A stretch of 64,000 nucleotides of DNA from CAVSRC01 sp963785065 (GTDB taxonomy: Bacteria; Pseudomonadota; Alphaproteobacteria; Rhizobiales; Kaistiaceae): NCBI GenBank assembly GCA_963785065.1, contig CAWATX010000004.1:248001-312000 (forward strand). Direction: 5' to 3'. The notes below the pieces were generated by a model. That model was not told where the DNA came from. It searched no databases and saw only the letters and a program-made list of their open reading frames with translations. How positions within the stretch are numbered: position 1 is the stretch's first letter; the number at the start of each line of letters is the position of its first letter. Of the stretch, positions 36,927-45,591 are shown piece after piece. The position numbers and the translations under genes are program-made.

Positions 36927-37496
36927 CTAGATAAGCGGCTCCTCATAGCGCGGGGTGCCATCGACCAGCAACCGCTTGAGCGCGGCGCGGCCGTCCGCAC
37001 CGATCACTACGTCGACGGCCAGGCGCTGGTCCCTGGTGAGCTTCTGCAGATCGCGGCCGGTGCCCTCGGGTACGAAGAACTGCTCGATGTCGTAGTCGAC
37101 CAGATAGATCTTGCAGGTCCCGTCACAGAGACTGCCGGTCGAGCGCACCTGGCTCACGGCGCCCTTGATCCAGGTGCCGCTCTCCGGCGGCGCGTGGGCG
37201 ATCGCCGTCGCCTTCCAGGTTTTGTCCGCCTCGGCCAGCGACACGTAGATCGCGTCGCCCGTGGCAAAGGCGTCGTCGCCGGCAAGCTGGGTATTGTCCA
37301 CCTGCGAGATGTCGTAGGAGAGCACGATATAGTCGCCGCGCAGCAGATCGCGCGGGTCCACCGGCTCCACGGCGAGGCGCACCTCCTGCCCGTTCCTGAG
37401 GAGCAGCGCTCGGTCGGCGATCAGCCAGCCGACCAGACCCGCCTGCACCAGAAAGGCGATGGCGAGCCCCAGGCCAAACGGAATCCACCGTTTCAT
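36927..37496 (-). CDS. GDYXXLXY-domain membrane-anchored protein
   Basis: 189-residue protein with one N-terminal membrane helix (PFGLGLAIAFLVQAGLVGWLI) and the family motif RGDYIVLSYDIS. A Cys pair (SLCDGTCKIY) may form a disulfide outside the membrane. ATG 37496 overlaps the stop of the DUF2157 gene (ATGA). These two families are regular partners in bacterial genomes, probably forming one membrane complex of unknown function. Confidence 0.85.
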   Translation of the reverse strand: MKRWIPFGLGLAIAFLVQAGLVGWLIADRALLLRNGQEVRLAVEPVDPRDLLRGDYIVLSYDISQVDNTQLAGDDAFATGDAIYVSLAEADKTWKATAIAHAPPESGTWIKGAVSQVRSTGSLCDGTCKIYLVDYDIEQFFVPEGTGRDLQKLTRDQRLAVDVVIGADGRAALKRLLVDGTPRYEEPLI

Positions 37497-38797
37497 GGCG
37501 TTGCCTCCATGCCGGCGCGCTGCCGCCGGGCAAGATGGCGATCGAGGCGGTAGAGGCTCCAGGCGAGCACGATGAACAGGATGCCGCCGAACAGGAAAGC
37601 GAGCGCCGTGTCCATCAGCGAGCCGAAGGTGATCGCGTAGAGGTAGACGACCTCGGCGCCGAGCGCGAACAGCCCGGTGGCCTTGCCCGAGCCGGCAACG
37701 CCGGTCTGGCCGAGATTGACCGCCCACAGGGCAGCGATCGCCACCATGGCGCCACCGACCACACGGCCCCACAACTCGACGCTCGGCACGCGAAGGGCAT
37801 ATCCGACTGCCGCGATGCCGAGCACAGCGATCGCCGCCACATCGAGCGCGGTGAGGCTCTTGCGCGCCGCAGCCAATGCCCCAAGCGCCAGCGCCACCAC
37901 CACGAGGGCGATGCTCAGCATGGTCAAGGTGTGCTCATCGACCGAAGGCCGTCCGCTCGATTGTTCGAGACCGAGCCCGACGAGGGCGGCCACCAGTGCA
38001 GGCCCCAGCATGTCGCGGCCAAGCGCCGCCATCCGTTGATTGCCGAAACTTGCCAGCGCCGCACCGAGCGCGAACAGCAGCAAGGCGGCAGAGACAACCA
38101 GCGCCATCGAACCAACGAAGGACCAGCCGTAGCGGTCGCCGGCCGAGCCAATGGCGAACGCAGCCCAGAAGATGAAGGCGAGCACCGAAAGGAGGCGATC
38201 GTTGCGCGAGCCGATGACGGTGGCGATGGCAGCGCCAACGAACACCGGCGAGATACCCGCCCAATGGGGCGCAGCCCCATGGTCCACGGTGAGGAAATAG
38301 GTCCAGAAGCCGCCGCCGACGAGCCCCAGCGCGGTCATGGTCGGCGAACCGGTCAACAGCGCCGCGATGAAGGTGCCGACCAACCACAGAACGATGGCGC
38401 CCGAGAAGTCGCCGCTCAAATGGTAGCTCTGGCCGACCAGGGCGATGGTCGCGGCGAAGACGAGGCCGGCAACGAGCAGAGCCACCTCGGCAAAGACCCG
38501 GAGGTTTCGCCGCCCGAGCAGACCAGCCGCACCATAGGCCAGCGCCATGGCGGCGGCGAGCAGGCCGAGGCGTGGCAGCCGCGGGATCTCCTGCCAGTTG
38601 GCGCCGACGAACGCGATGACGCCGAGACCGACGAGAAGGCCGCCGAACATGCCGACCACAGTGGCGAGGCCAAAAGCGGCCCGTTCGGCCGGCAGGCCGG
38701 CGAGGATTGCCGACGCGCCGTCGGGTGTCACCCAGCCGGCTTCGCGCCATTTGGGCAGATCGGCGACAAGGCGCTTGCGATAGGCACGATCGAGCAT
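37493..38797 (-). CDS. DUF2157 multi-pass membrane protein
   Basis: 434-residue protein. A short cytoplasmic start with LVADLPKWREAGWVTPDGA (the conserved DUF2157 part) is followed by about twelve membrane helices (first: ATVVGMFGGLLVGLGVIAFV; ANWQEIPRLPRL between). ATG 38797 is selected because the conserved region begins right after it, with GGAG upstream. Translationally coupled to the GDYXXLXY gene. Confidence 0.87.
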   Translation of the reverse strand: MLDRAYRKRLVADLPKWREAGWVTPDGASAILAGLPAERAAFGLATVVGMFGGLLVGLGVIAFVGANWQEIPRLPRLGLLAAAMALAYGAAGLLGRRNLRVFAEVALLVAGLVFAATIALVGQSYHLSGDFSGAIVLWLVGTFIAALLTGSPTMTALGLVGGGFWTYFLTVDHGAAPHWAGISPVFVGAAIATVIGSRNDRLLSVLAFIFWAAFAIGSAGDRYGWSFVGSMALVVSAALLLFALGAALASFGNQRMAALGRDMLGPALVAALVGLGLEQSSGRPSVDEHTLTMLSIALVVVALALGALAAARKSLTALDVAAIAVLGIAAVGYALRVPSVELWGRVVGGAMVAIAALWAVNLGQTGVAGSGKATGLFALGAEVVYLYAITFGSLMDTALAFLFGGILFIVLAWSLYRLDRHLARRQRAGMEATP

Positions 38798-38979
38798 ACG
38801 GGGCTCCGAAATAGGGCCGTCTCCATATCCACGCGACCGGCCTGTCGGAAAGTGTCGGCGGTCACATCTGCTGCCGGATGGGACGCTTCCCCCGCCAGCA
38901 TGGCAATTTTGCGATGCGGCCGCAGGGCGCTGGTGTTTCGGCCGCGACGCTGGCAGCATGCGCGCCAGGGGCTTGGCCG

Positions 38980-39615
38980 ATGTTCGACTACCTATTGAAC
39001 GCATTGGTGACGTTGCTGGTCACCATCGATCCGCTCGGCCTTGCGCCGATTTTCGTGGTGCTCACCACCGGCATGGCCGGCAGCGCCAAGCGCCAGACGG
39101 CGATTCGCGCTTCAGCAGTGGCCGCCGCCGTGCTCGTCGCCTTCGCGCTGGTCGGCGAGCAGCTCCTCGGCTTCCTCGGCATCTCGCAGGCCGCCTTCCG
39201 CATTTCCGGCGGCCTACTGCTCTTCGTCATCGCCTTCGAGATGGTCTTCGGCCTGCGCATGCAGCGCAAGACCAATGAGGCTCACGATGCGGCCAACCGC
39301 GATGACAACAGCCATGTCGCCGTGTTCCCGCTGGCGATCCCGCTGATTTCCGGCCCCGGTGCCATCTCGGCGACCATCCTGCTCGCCTCGCGCGCGCCCT
39401 CCGCCTGGGCGATGGTGCTGCTCCTGGTCGTCATCGTGCTGATGGTCGGGGCGTGCCTGGCCATCTTCCTGGTGGCCAACCGCGCCGAAAACCTGCTCGG
39501 CGAGACCGGGCGGATCGTGGTCAGCCGCCTGCTGGGGTTGCTGCTTGCCGCCCTTTCGGTGCAGTTCGTCGCCGACGGTATCATGGCCTTCGTCAACGGC
39601 AACGGCACGCCGTGA
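38980..39615 (+). CDS. MarC-family integral membrane protein
   Basis: 211-residue protein with six membrane helices and the UPF0056/MarC signature (LLVTIDPLGLAPIFVVLT near the N-terminus, FPLAIPLISGPGAISATILL in the centre). ATG 38980 is chosen over upstream starts because the first helix follows it. The family was once linked to antibiotic resistance, but no transport substrate is established. Confidence 0.9.
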   Translation: MFDYLLNALVTLLVTIDPLGLAPIFVVLTTGMAGSAKRQTAIRASAVAAAVLVAFALVGEQLLGFLGISQAAFRISGGLLLFVIAFEMVFGLRMQRKTNEAHDAANRDDNSHVAVFPLAIPLISGPGAISATILLASRAPSAWAMVLLLVVIVLMVGACLAIFLVANRAENLLGETGRIVVSRLLGLLLAALSVQFVADGIMAFVNGNGTP

Positions 39616-39663
39616 AGCCGGGCCGCCGCGGCGACCCGCATCTTATCCGGCCTGCGAGCCCCC

Positions 39664-40158
39664 CTAGAACGGGATGTCGTCGTCGAGTTCCTCGGCGAGC
39701 GAGCCGCCGCCCGAACGGCCGACGGAGGAACTTTCTCCGCGCTCTGCCTCCATCGGGCTGGAGCGGCCGAAATCGCCGCCGCCGGCACCGGCGCCGGCGC
39801 CCTCACCGCGTCCGTCGAGCATGGTGAGCTGGGAATTGAAGCCCTGCAGCACGACCTCGGTCGAATAGCGGTCCTGGCCGGACTGGTCCTGCCATTTGCG
39901 GGTCTGCAACTGGCCTTCGAGATAGACCTTGGAGCCCTTGCGCAGATACTGCTCGGCGATCCGGCAGAGGCCCTCGTTGAAAATGACCACGCGGTGCCAC
40001 TCGGTGCGCTCGCGCCGCTCGCCGGTCGCCTTGTCGCGCCAGTTCTCGGAGGTCGCCACCCTGAGATTGGCGATCGGGCGCCCGTCATTGGTCCGGCGGA
40101 TTTCGGGATCCGCGCCCAGATTGCCGATAAGGATGACCTTGTTGACACTCCCGGCCAT
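39664..40158 (-). CDS. ssb: Single-stranded DNA-binding protein
   Basis: 164-residue SSB. The OB fold starts MAGSVNKVILIGNLGADPEI; a Gly-rich linker leads to the acidic partner-binding tip DDDIPF at the C-terminus. GGAGG lies before ATG 40158. Coats single-stranded DNA in replication and repair. A LexA-type box 109 bases upstream suggests SOS control. Confidence 0.97.
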   Translation of the reverse strand: MAGSVNKVILIGNLGADPEIRRTNDGRPIANLRVATSENWRDKATGERRERTEWHRVVIFNEGLCRIAEQYLRKGSKVYLEGQLQTRKWQDQSGQDRYSTEVVLQGFNSQLTMLDGRGEGAGAGAGGGDFGRSSPMEAERGESSSVGRSGGGSLAEELDDDIPF

Positions 40159-40266
40159 GGCTCTGACCTCCTTCTCTGCTCGCCCGATCACTTACCCGCG
40201 GGACCCTAATCCCCTGCGCCTTGCCGGCGTCGAGCAAAGCCGACCAAAGGCGAGCTTATCCACAGT

Positions 40267-40281
40267 GTTCTGTTTATGTTC
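40267..40281 (-). promoter_or_regulatory. LexA box of ssb
   Basis: GTTC-tgtttat-GTTC, the direct-repeat form of the alphaproteobacterial SOS box (GTTC-N7-GTTC), with an AT-rich spacer and located in the control region of ssb, a common SOS gene. Confidence 0.75.
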
Positions 40282-40344
40282 TCATCGCGACCGGCCCCTG
40301 TCCAGCCTTTTCTGGTCCTTTTGGGCGGCCGATACAGTTTAGAA

Positions 40345-40358
40345 TTGATCTAGATCAA
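40345..40358 (+). promoter_or_regulatory. FNR/FixK-type box 1
   Basis: TTGATCTAGATCAA fits the FNR/FnrL/FixK consensus TTGAT-N4-ATCAA perfectly. Its centre lies about 71 bases before the start codon at 40423, so a transcription start about 41 bases downstream of it would leave a leader of about 30 bases, the classic activator geometry. Confidence 0.75.
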
Positions 40359-40422
40359 ACACAGTTGCCGCCGCTCCTGCCCTTATGCGCTCAAGGGGTT
40401 TGGTGGAGCACAGGCAGGGACA

Positions 40423-40596
40423 GTGAAGGACGACAAGACCGAGCGGCGCTATCCGCTTCCCTGTCCTGTCTGCAAGACGGCGATGATCGGCCACAAGACC
40501 GATCCCAAGCAGGCGGATTACGATCGCTTCGAGTGCCTGCGCTGCGGCGCGGTGGTGCTGCGCGAAGACTCCGCTCCCGACGCCAGCACCGCTTGA
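40423..40596 (+). CDS. Small zinc-ribbon protein of unknown function
   Basis: 57-residue protein starting at GTG 40423 after AGGGA. Four cysteines in two CxxC pairs (Cys14/17 in PCPVCKTAM and Cys38/41 in ECLRCGAVV) form a zinc ribbon. No other domain. An FNR/FixK-type box upstream suggests expression under low oxygen. Could be a nucleic-acid-binding or zinc-delivery protein. Convergent with the small gene at 40629. Confidence 0.7.
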   Translation: MKDDKTERRYPLPCPVCKTAMIGHKTDPKQADYDRFECLRCGAVVLREDSAPDASTA

Positions 40597-40628
40597 GCAG
40601 ACCGGGCGGCGAAACCGGCGGCTCCCGT

Positions 40629-40820
40629 TCAGCCTTCGGTCAGCGTATCCAGACGCGGTTCGACCTTGGCGCGGCGGGCACGATCGCGGCTCAACAGCAC
40701 GCGCGCTTCGGACCGCGTCTTCGCCTGCTGCATCGACAAGCCGTCCTTGGTGAATGTCACTACGAGAAACGGCAGACCGTCCTTCGGTGGTGCGTAGATG
40801 GTGCCCAGAAAGTCGTCCAT
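40629..40820 (-). CDS. Small hypothetical protein with FNR/FixK-type promoter
   Basis: 63-residue protein: MDDFLGTIYAPPKDGLPFLV followed by VTFTKDGLSMQQAKTRSEARV and a basic tail. GAGGGGG is four bases before ATG 40820. No cysteine, membrane helix or known motif; the first half looks like a short beta hairpin, the second half a basic helix. A perfect FNR/FixK-type box lies 76-89 bases upstream. Confidence 0.65.
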   Translation of the reverse strand: MDDFLGTIYAPPKDGLPFLVVTFTKDGLSMQQAKTRSEARVLLSRDRARRAKVEPRLDTLTEG

Positions 40821-40895
40821 GCGAACCCCCTCGTCATTGGCAGCGCGGAGTATATCGCCAACGCAATCGAAGCGACACATTTTCGACATCCAGGA

Positions 40896-40909
40896 TTGAT
40901 CCGAATCAA
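40896..40909 (-). promoter_or_regulatory. FNR/FixK-type box 2
   Basis: TTGATCCGAATCAA, again a perfect TTGAT-N4-ATCAA. Its centre is about 82 bases before ATG 40820; a start site 41 bases downstream would give a leader of about 40 bases. It lies in the gap after the ligD stop. Confidence 0.75.
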
Positions 40910-40948
40910 TATTTGCTTTGCCGGCAAAATATTTGCCGGCTTGCCTAT

Positions 40949-43489
40949 TCATTTTGCCGTCAAGCGTTCCAGCGGCAGCACCTGATCGACTTCGAAGTAG
41001 CCGGACCACGGGTCCTTCTTCCGGCGCAGAAGCAGCCTTGCCGCGTTCTCGACCGTCGCCTCATGGGCGCTCGGCAGACGGGCGAGCGCGGTCCAGGAAA
41101 TCGGCCAGGCAAGCGGCGCGCCCTTGCGCGCGCGCGTCGAGAACGGCGCGATGGCGGTGGCGCCGCGGGCGTTGCGCAGATAGTCGATGAAGATACGGTT
41201 CTTGCGCCGCGCCTTGGACATCTCGGCGAGGTAGCGATCGGGATTCTCGGCGGCGAGCGTGCGCGCCATCGCCTCGGCAAAGGCGCGGATGTCCGCCCAG
41301 CCATGATGCGGCGTCAGCGGCACGACGACGTGGATGCCCTTGCCGCCGGTGGCCATCGGAAACGTCTCCAGGCCGAGAGTTTTGAGCCGGTCGCGCATCT
41401 CGCTGGCGGCATCGCGCACGGTGGCGAACTCGACCGCCTCGTCGGGATCGAGGTCGAAGACTAGGCGATCCGGCTGTTCCAGCGTCTTGTTGTGGGCGCC
41501 CCAGATATGGAGTTCGAGCACGCCCATCTGCACGGCGGCGACCAGGCCGCGCTCGTCTTCGATATAGAGGTACTGGCCCTTGCCCTCCTTCTCCTGAACC
41601 GTGATCGGCCTGAAGGCATCGGGAAAGCCGGGCGAAGCGTGCTTCTGGAAGAAGCCGTCGCCCTCGGCGCCTGAAGGGAAGCGCACCAAGCTCAGCGGTC
41701 GCTCGGCGACATGGGGCAGGATCTGGTCCTTGACCGCCAGATAATAGTCGACCAACCGCCGCTTGGTGATCGCCTGGCCGGCAAACACCACCCGGTCCGG
41801 ATGGGTGACCCGGACGCCTTCGATCTCGATGGCCCCGTCCTCGCCCGTCTTGTCGACCGAGACGACGGCGGAAGGCTGTGCGGGCCGTTTGCTGGAAGGT
41901 TGCTTGGACATCTCGCGCCTGATTTGATTAGCCGGCTTATCCTGGCGCAGGCCCTTGAACGCAGCCTGGCGGACGTAGCCCTCGTCGGTCCAGCCGGCAA
42001 AGGCGATTTCGATCACCAGCTCGGGTGTCACAAAGCGGGCCCTGCGGCGGATGTCGGCGGGCACGTCGTCGGCCGGCGGCGTCTTCACCGCGCGTCTTTC
42101 CAGCGCGGGCCAAAGCACTTTGAACTCGCGTTCGCCGAAGCCGCTGCCGACCCGGCCGCGATAGGTCAGCCGGTCCTCATCGCGGGTGGCGACCAGCAGC
42201 GAGGCGAAGGGCCGGCCGCGCACGGCCGAGGGTTGCCAGCCAATGACAATCAGCTCCTGGCCACGGCCGCATTTGATCTTCATCCAGCTCTTCGTGCGGC
42301 CGGAACGGTAGGGCGCATCGGCGCGCTTGGAAACGATGCCTTCGAGGTCCATGTCGCAGGCGCGGGCAAAGGTCTCGGCGCCGTGGCCGACGACATGATC
42401 GGAATAGAAGATCGGCGGCGGCAGGCCGTCGAGCAGCGCCGCCAGCCGTTTCTTGCGTTCGATGAGCGGCGTCTTGCGCAGGTCCTTGCCGTCGAGGGCG
42501 ATGAGATCGAAGGCGTAATAGACGATGTCGTCGCGGCCCTCGGCGATTGCCTCCTGCAGGCGGCCGAAGCTGCTCCGCCCCTCTTCGTCGCGCGCCACTG
42601 CCTCGCCGTCGATGAGCGCCGAGCGGCAGGGGAGATCGGCAAGCGGCCAGACAAGCGATCTGAAGCGGTCGGTCCAGTCGAGCCCGGTACGGGTATGGAT
42701 GCGAGCGCGGCCGCCGCCGATGGCGGCGACGGCGCGGTAGCCGTCGAACTTGATCTCGTGCAGCCAGGTCTCGCCGGCCGGCGGCGACTCGGCGAGCGTG
42801 GCAAGCTGCGGCGCGGCGAAGGCCGGTGGGTCGGTGCGCGCCCTGCCCTGCCCCGTCTTGGCTGCGGCACGCGCCTCCTTGAAGCGGACACCCTCGACCC
42901 ACTCGACATTGCCGGCGGCGATCTCTTCCATCGTCCGGCCGCTCACGACGCTGTTCAGCCCGCGCTCGACGATCGGCACCCGCTCCGGGCCGGCATAGGC
43001 GTCCTTCTCCTTGATGAGCAGCCAGTTCTCGTGTTTGGAGCGCTCACCCTTCTTCGGCTTCATGCGCACCAACACCCATTGGCCGCGCAGGCGCCGCCCA
43101 TGGAGGATGAATTTGAGATCACCCTTGGCGAACCCGGCTTCGGCGTCGCCGACCGGCTCCCAGGTGCCCGCATCCCACAGCATCACCGTGCCGCCGCCGT
43201 AATTGCCCTTGGGGATGGTGCCTTCGAAATCGCCGTAGTCGAGCGGGTGGTCCTCGACATGGACGGCGAGCCGCTTCTCGGCCGGGTCATAGCTGGGGCC
43301 GTTGGGCACCGCCCAGGACAGCAGCACGCCATTGCGTTCGAGGCGGAAGTCGAAATGCAGCCGCGTCGCGTCGTGCTTCTGGATGAGGTAGCGGTTGCCG
43401 CCGCCAGAACGATCGGAGGTGCTGCCGCCGGGCTCGGCGGTTTTCGAAAAGTCGCGCTTGGCGCGATAACGGGCAAGGCGGTCGGCCAT
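40949..43489 (-). CDS. ligD: NHEJ ATP-dependent DNA ligase D
   Basis: 846-residue multidomain enzyme in the order phosphoesterase-ligase-polymerase. PE domain about 30-160 (YLIQKHDATRLHFDFRLE); ligase about 230-530 with adenylated Lys247 (HEIKFDGYRA); polymerase/primase about 560-846 with catalytic Asp residues in LVFDLDPDE. Repairs double-strand breaks together with Ku, whose gene lies 200 bases upstream on the same strand. Confidence 0.96.
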   Translation of the reverse strand: MADRLARYRAKRDFSKTAEPGGSTSDRSGGGNRYLIQKHDATRLHFDFRLERNGVLLSWAVPNGPSYDPAEKRLAVHVEDHPLDYGDFEGTIPKGNYGGGTVMLWDAGTWEPVGDAEAGFAKGDLKFILHGRRLRGQWVLVRMKPKKGERSKHENWLLIKEKDAYAGPERVPIVERGLNSVVSGRTMEEIAAGNVEWVEGVRFKEARAAAKTGQGRARTDPPAFAAPQLATLAESPPAGETWLHEIKFDGYRAVAAIGGGRARIHTRTGLDWTDRFRSLVWPLADLPCRSALIDGEAVARDEEGRSSFGRLQEAIAEGRDDIVYYAFDLIALDGKDLRKTPLIERKKRLAALLDGLPPPIFYSDHVVGHGAETFARACDMDLEGIVSKRADAPYRSGRTKSWMKIKCGRGQELIVIGWQPSAVRGRPFASLLVATRDEDRLTYRGRVGSGFGEREFKVLWPALERRAVKTPPADDVPADIRRRARFVTPELVIEIAFAGWTDEGYVRQAAFKGLRQDKPANQIRREMSKQPSSKRPAQPSAVVSVDKTGEDGAIEIEGVRVTHPDRVVFAGQAITKRRLVDYYLAVKDQILPHVAERPLSLVRFPSGAEGDGFFQKHASPGFPDAFRPITVQEKEGKGQYLYIEDERGLVAAVQMGVLELHIWGAHNKTLEQPDRLVFDLDPDEAVEFATVRDAASEMRDRLKTLGLETFPMATGGKGIHVVVPLTPHHGWADIRAFAEAMARTLAAENPDRYLAEMSKARRKNRIFIDYLRNARGATAIAPFSTRARKGAPLAWPISWTALARLPSAHEATVENAARLLLRRKKDPWSGYFEVDQVLPLERLTAK

Positions 43490-43544
43490 GACGGCAGCCT
43501 AGAACGAATCGACATTCAACGACGAGGCTTAACCCGGCGTGAGT

Positions 43545-43632
43545 CCTCATGGTGAGGTGCGAGCGTCGGCGAGCCTCGAACCATGGGGCCCATCCTTCGA
43601 GGCCCGCCTGCGGCGGGCACCTCAGGATGAGG
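43545..43632. repeat. Dispersed palindromic intergenic repeat
   Basis: Imperfect inverted repeat between ligD and ku: CCTCATGGTGAGG at the left end and CTCAGGATGAGG at the right, with inner tcgaaccatggggccc and catccttcgaggcccgcc. It has the make-up of the palindromes often scattered in rhizobial genomes. It may fold in the transcript between the two genes. Confidence 0.7.
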
Positions 43633-43689
43633 AAACATGCGTAACCGCGCTCCAGCCACGCCGGGGCCTAAGCGGCGCGGCGCGCCCCC

Positions 43690-44637
43690 TCAGGCAGCCC
43701 GCCGTCCCTTCGCCGGGGCCTTGGCGGTCTTCTTGGCCGTTTTCGCAGCCTTGGCGGATTTCGCCGGGGCCTTGCCCTTCTTGGTCGGCGCGGCGGCGCT
43801 GGCCGCGGCGACCTTCTGCTGCTTGTTGCCGTTGGCGCCCGCTTTGCCGGCGGCCGCCTGGCGCTCCTTCACGCTGCGCTTCAGCGCTTCCATCAGGTCG
43901 ATCACCTTGCCGCCGAGCTGCGGCTCGTCGATCTCGTGCGCCGGCCGGTTCTCCAGCTTAGCGTCGATCAGCTCGCGCAGCGCGATGTCGTACTGGTTCT
44001 TGAACGCCTTCGGATCGAACGGCTTGACCTTGCGCTCGATCAGCTCGGTGGCGAGAGACAGGAGCTCCTTCTCCGGCTTCGCCGCCGGCACGGTGGTGAA
44101 GAACTGTTCGGCGTTCTGCATCTCGTCGGCGTAGCGCACTGTCTCGATGACCAGCCCCTTGCCGGCGGCACGCAGCGCAACGATGCTTGCCTGGCCGCGT
44201 GCGACGAGTTGGCCGAGGCCGATCTTCCTGGTGGCCTTCAGCGCGTCGCGCAGCACCACATAGGCTTCGCCGGCGACCTCGTCCTCGTCGGGCGAGACGA
44301 AATAGGGCTTCTCGAAGTAGATGCTGTCGATTTCGTCCTCGTCGACGAACTGGACCAGATCGATGGTGTGTTTGGCTTCGAGCTTGACGTCGCCGATCTC
44401 GTCGTCGGTGAGGAGGACGTATTTCCCCTTCTCCACCTCGTAGCCCTTGACGATGTCCTGCGGGTCGACAGCGCCGAGGCCGGGGACGACCTTCTCGTAG
44501 CGGATGCGCTTGCCGCTCGGCTTGTGGATCTGGTTGAAGGAGATGCGCGCTGCGCTCTTGGTCGCCGGGAACACCTGAACCGGGATCGACACCAGCGCCA
44601 GGCGGATCTGGCCCTGCCAATACGCACGCGCGGCCAT
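43690..44637 (-). CDS. ku: DNA end-binding protein Ku
   Basis: 315-residue bacterial Ku. The core barrel starts MAARAYWQGQIRLALVSIPV and includes KGYEVEKGKYVLLTDDEI and YALREL-type dimerisation sequence (YDIALRELIDAK). The C-terminal 60 residues are rich in Lys/Ala, a tail that binds DNA and helps threading. ATG 44637 is chosen because AGGAG lies seven bases before it. Ring dimer that binds DNA ends and recruits LigD. Confidence 0.95.
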   Translation of the reverse strand: MAARAYWQGQIRLALVSIPVQVFPATKSAARISFNQIHKPSGKRIRYEKVVPGLGAVDPQDIVKGYEVEKGKYVLLTDDEIGDVKLEAKHTIDLVQFVDEDEIDSIYFEKPYFVSPDEDEVAGEAYVVLRDALKATRKIGLGQLVARGQASIVALRAAGKGLVIETVRYADEMQNAEQFFTTVPAAKPEKELLSLATELIERKVKPFDPKAFKNQYDIALRELIDAKLENRPAHEIDEPQLGGKVIDLMEALKRSVKERQAAAGKAGANGNKQQKVAAASAAAPTKKGKAPAKSAKAAKTAKKTAKAPAKGRRAA

Positions 44638-44774
44638 GCTCATTCTCCTCTGACACAACACAAACTGCGGAGACAATCCGGCAACGCGGCCCGGCCGGGC
44701 CGGTTCCGCCGCAAGACGCGGAGATTACCCGCGCGCGGGTTAATGCTCAAACCGCATACGGAAAGTTGATGGTT

Positions 44775-44789
44775 GTTCCTGGTCTGTTC
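44775..44789 (-). promoter_or_regulatory. LexA-like box upstream of ku
   Basis: GTTC-ctggtct-GTTC has the exact spacing of an alphaproteobacterial SOS box and lies in the 168-base gap before ku. The spacer is less AT-rich than in the ssb box. Matches of this short pattern are expected about twice by chance in a window of this size, so position is the main support. Confidence 0.4.
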
Positions 44790-44805
44790 CGGCCAGAGCA
44801 GTCGA

Positions 44806-45591
44806 TCAGGCTTCTTCGCCGCCCTGCCCGGGTTGCGCAACGTCTTCGGCCGCCTCGCGGTTGACCTCATAGACCTTGCCGTCGACCAGGGTGATGACGC
44901 GGTCCATGCGGCGGGCGAGATCGTGATTGTGGGTGGCGATCAGCGCCGCCAGGCGCGAGGCGCGTACCAGCCGGGTGAGGCCATCGAAGACGAAATCTGC
45001 CGTTGTCGGGTCGAGGTTGCCGGTGGGTTCGTCCGCCAGCAGCAGCCGCGGGCCGTTGGCCACGGCGCGGGCGATGGCCACCCGCTGTTGCTCGCCACCG
45101 GAGAGTTCCGCCGGGCGGTGCTGGGCACGCTCCTTGACCCGCATATAGGAGAGGAGCTGCACGGAGCGCCGCTGCGCCTCCTTGCGCTCGATACCGCGGA
45201 TGAGCTGCGGCATCATCACGTTCTCCAGTGCCGAGAACTCCGGCAGCAGGTGGTGGAACTGATAGATGAAGCCGATGTGCAGGCGGCGGAACATGGTGCG
45301 GTCGGCATCGGAGAGCTTGCCGGTCGGCCGCCCGCCGATCGATACCTCGCCGGCGCCCGGTCGTTCGAGCAGACCGGCAATGTGCAGCAATGTCGACTTG
45401 CCGGCGCCCGATGGCGCCACCAGCGCCACCATCTCGCCGGGATAGATCACAAGGTTCGCGCCGTTGAGGACGGTCAGCTTACCCTCGCCCTCGCGGTAGT
45501 GCAGCTCCACGCCCTCGAGCCGCAGCACAGGCCGCCGCGGCGGCGGGCGCCTGGTGGCGGCGTCTGGGGAGCGCGGGGCGGGCGCGTTCAT
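44806..45591 (-). CDS. lolD: Lipoprotein-releasing system ATP-binding protein
   Basis: 261-residue ABC ATPase of the MacB/LolD class: Walker A APSGAGKST, Q-loop FIYQFHHLLPEFSALENVMMP, signature LSGGEQQRVAIARA, Walker B LLLADEPTGNLD and H-loop ATHNHDLA. It powers release of outer-membrane lipoproteins from the inner membrane. It overlaps the upstream lolC gene by four bases. Confidence 0.96.
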   Translation of the reverse strand: MNAPAPRSPDAATRRPPPRRPVLRLEGVELHYREGEGKLTVLNGANLVIYPGEMVALVAPSGAGKSTLLHIAGLLERPGAGEVSIGGRPTGKLSDADRTMFRRLHIGFIYQFHHLLPEFSALENVMMPQLIRGIERKEAQRRSVQLLSYMRVKERAQHRPAELSGGEQQRVAIARAVANGPRLLLADEPTGNLDPTTADFVFDGLTRLVRASRLAALIATHNHDLARRMDRVITLVDGKVYEVNREAAEDVAQPGQGGEEA

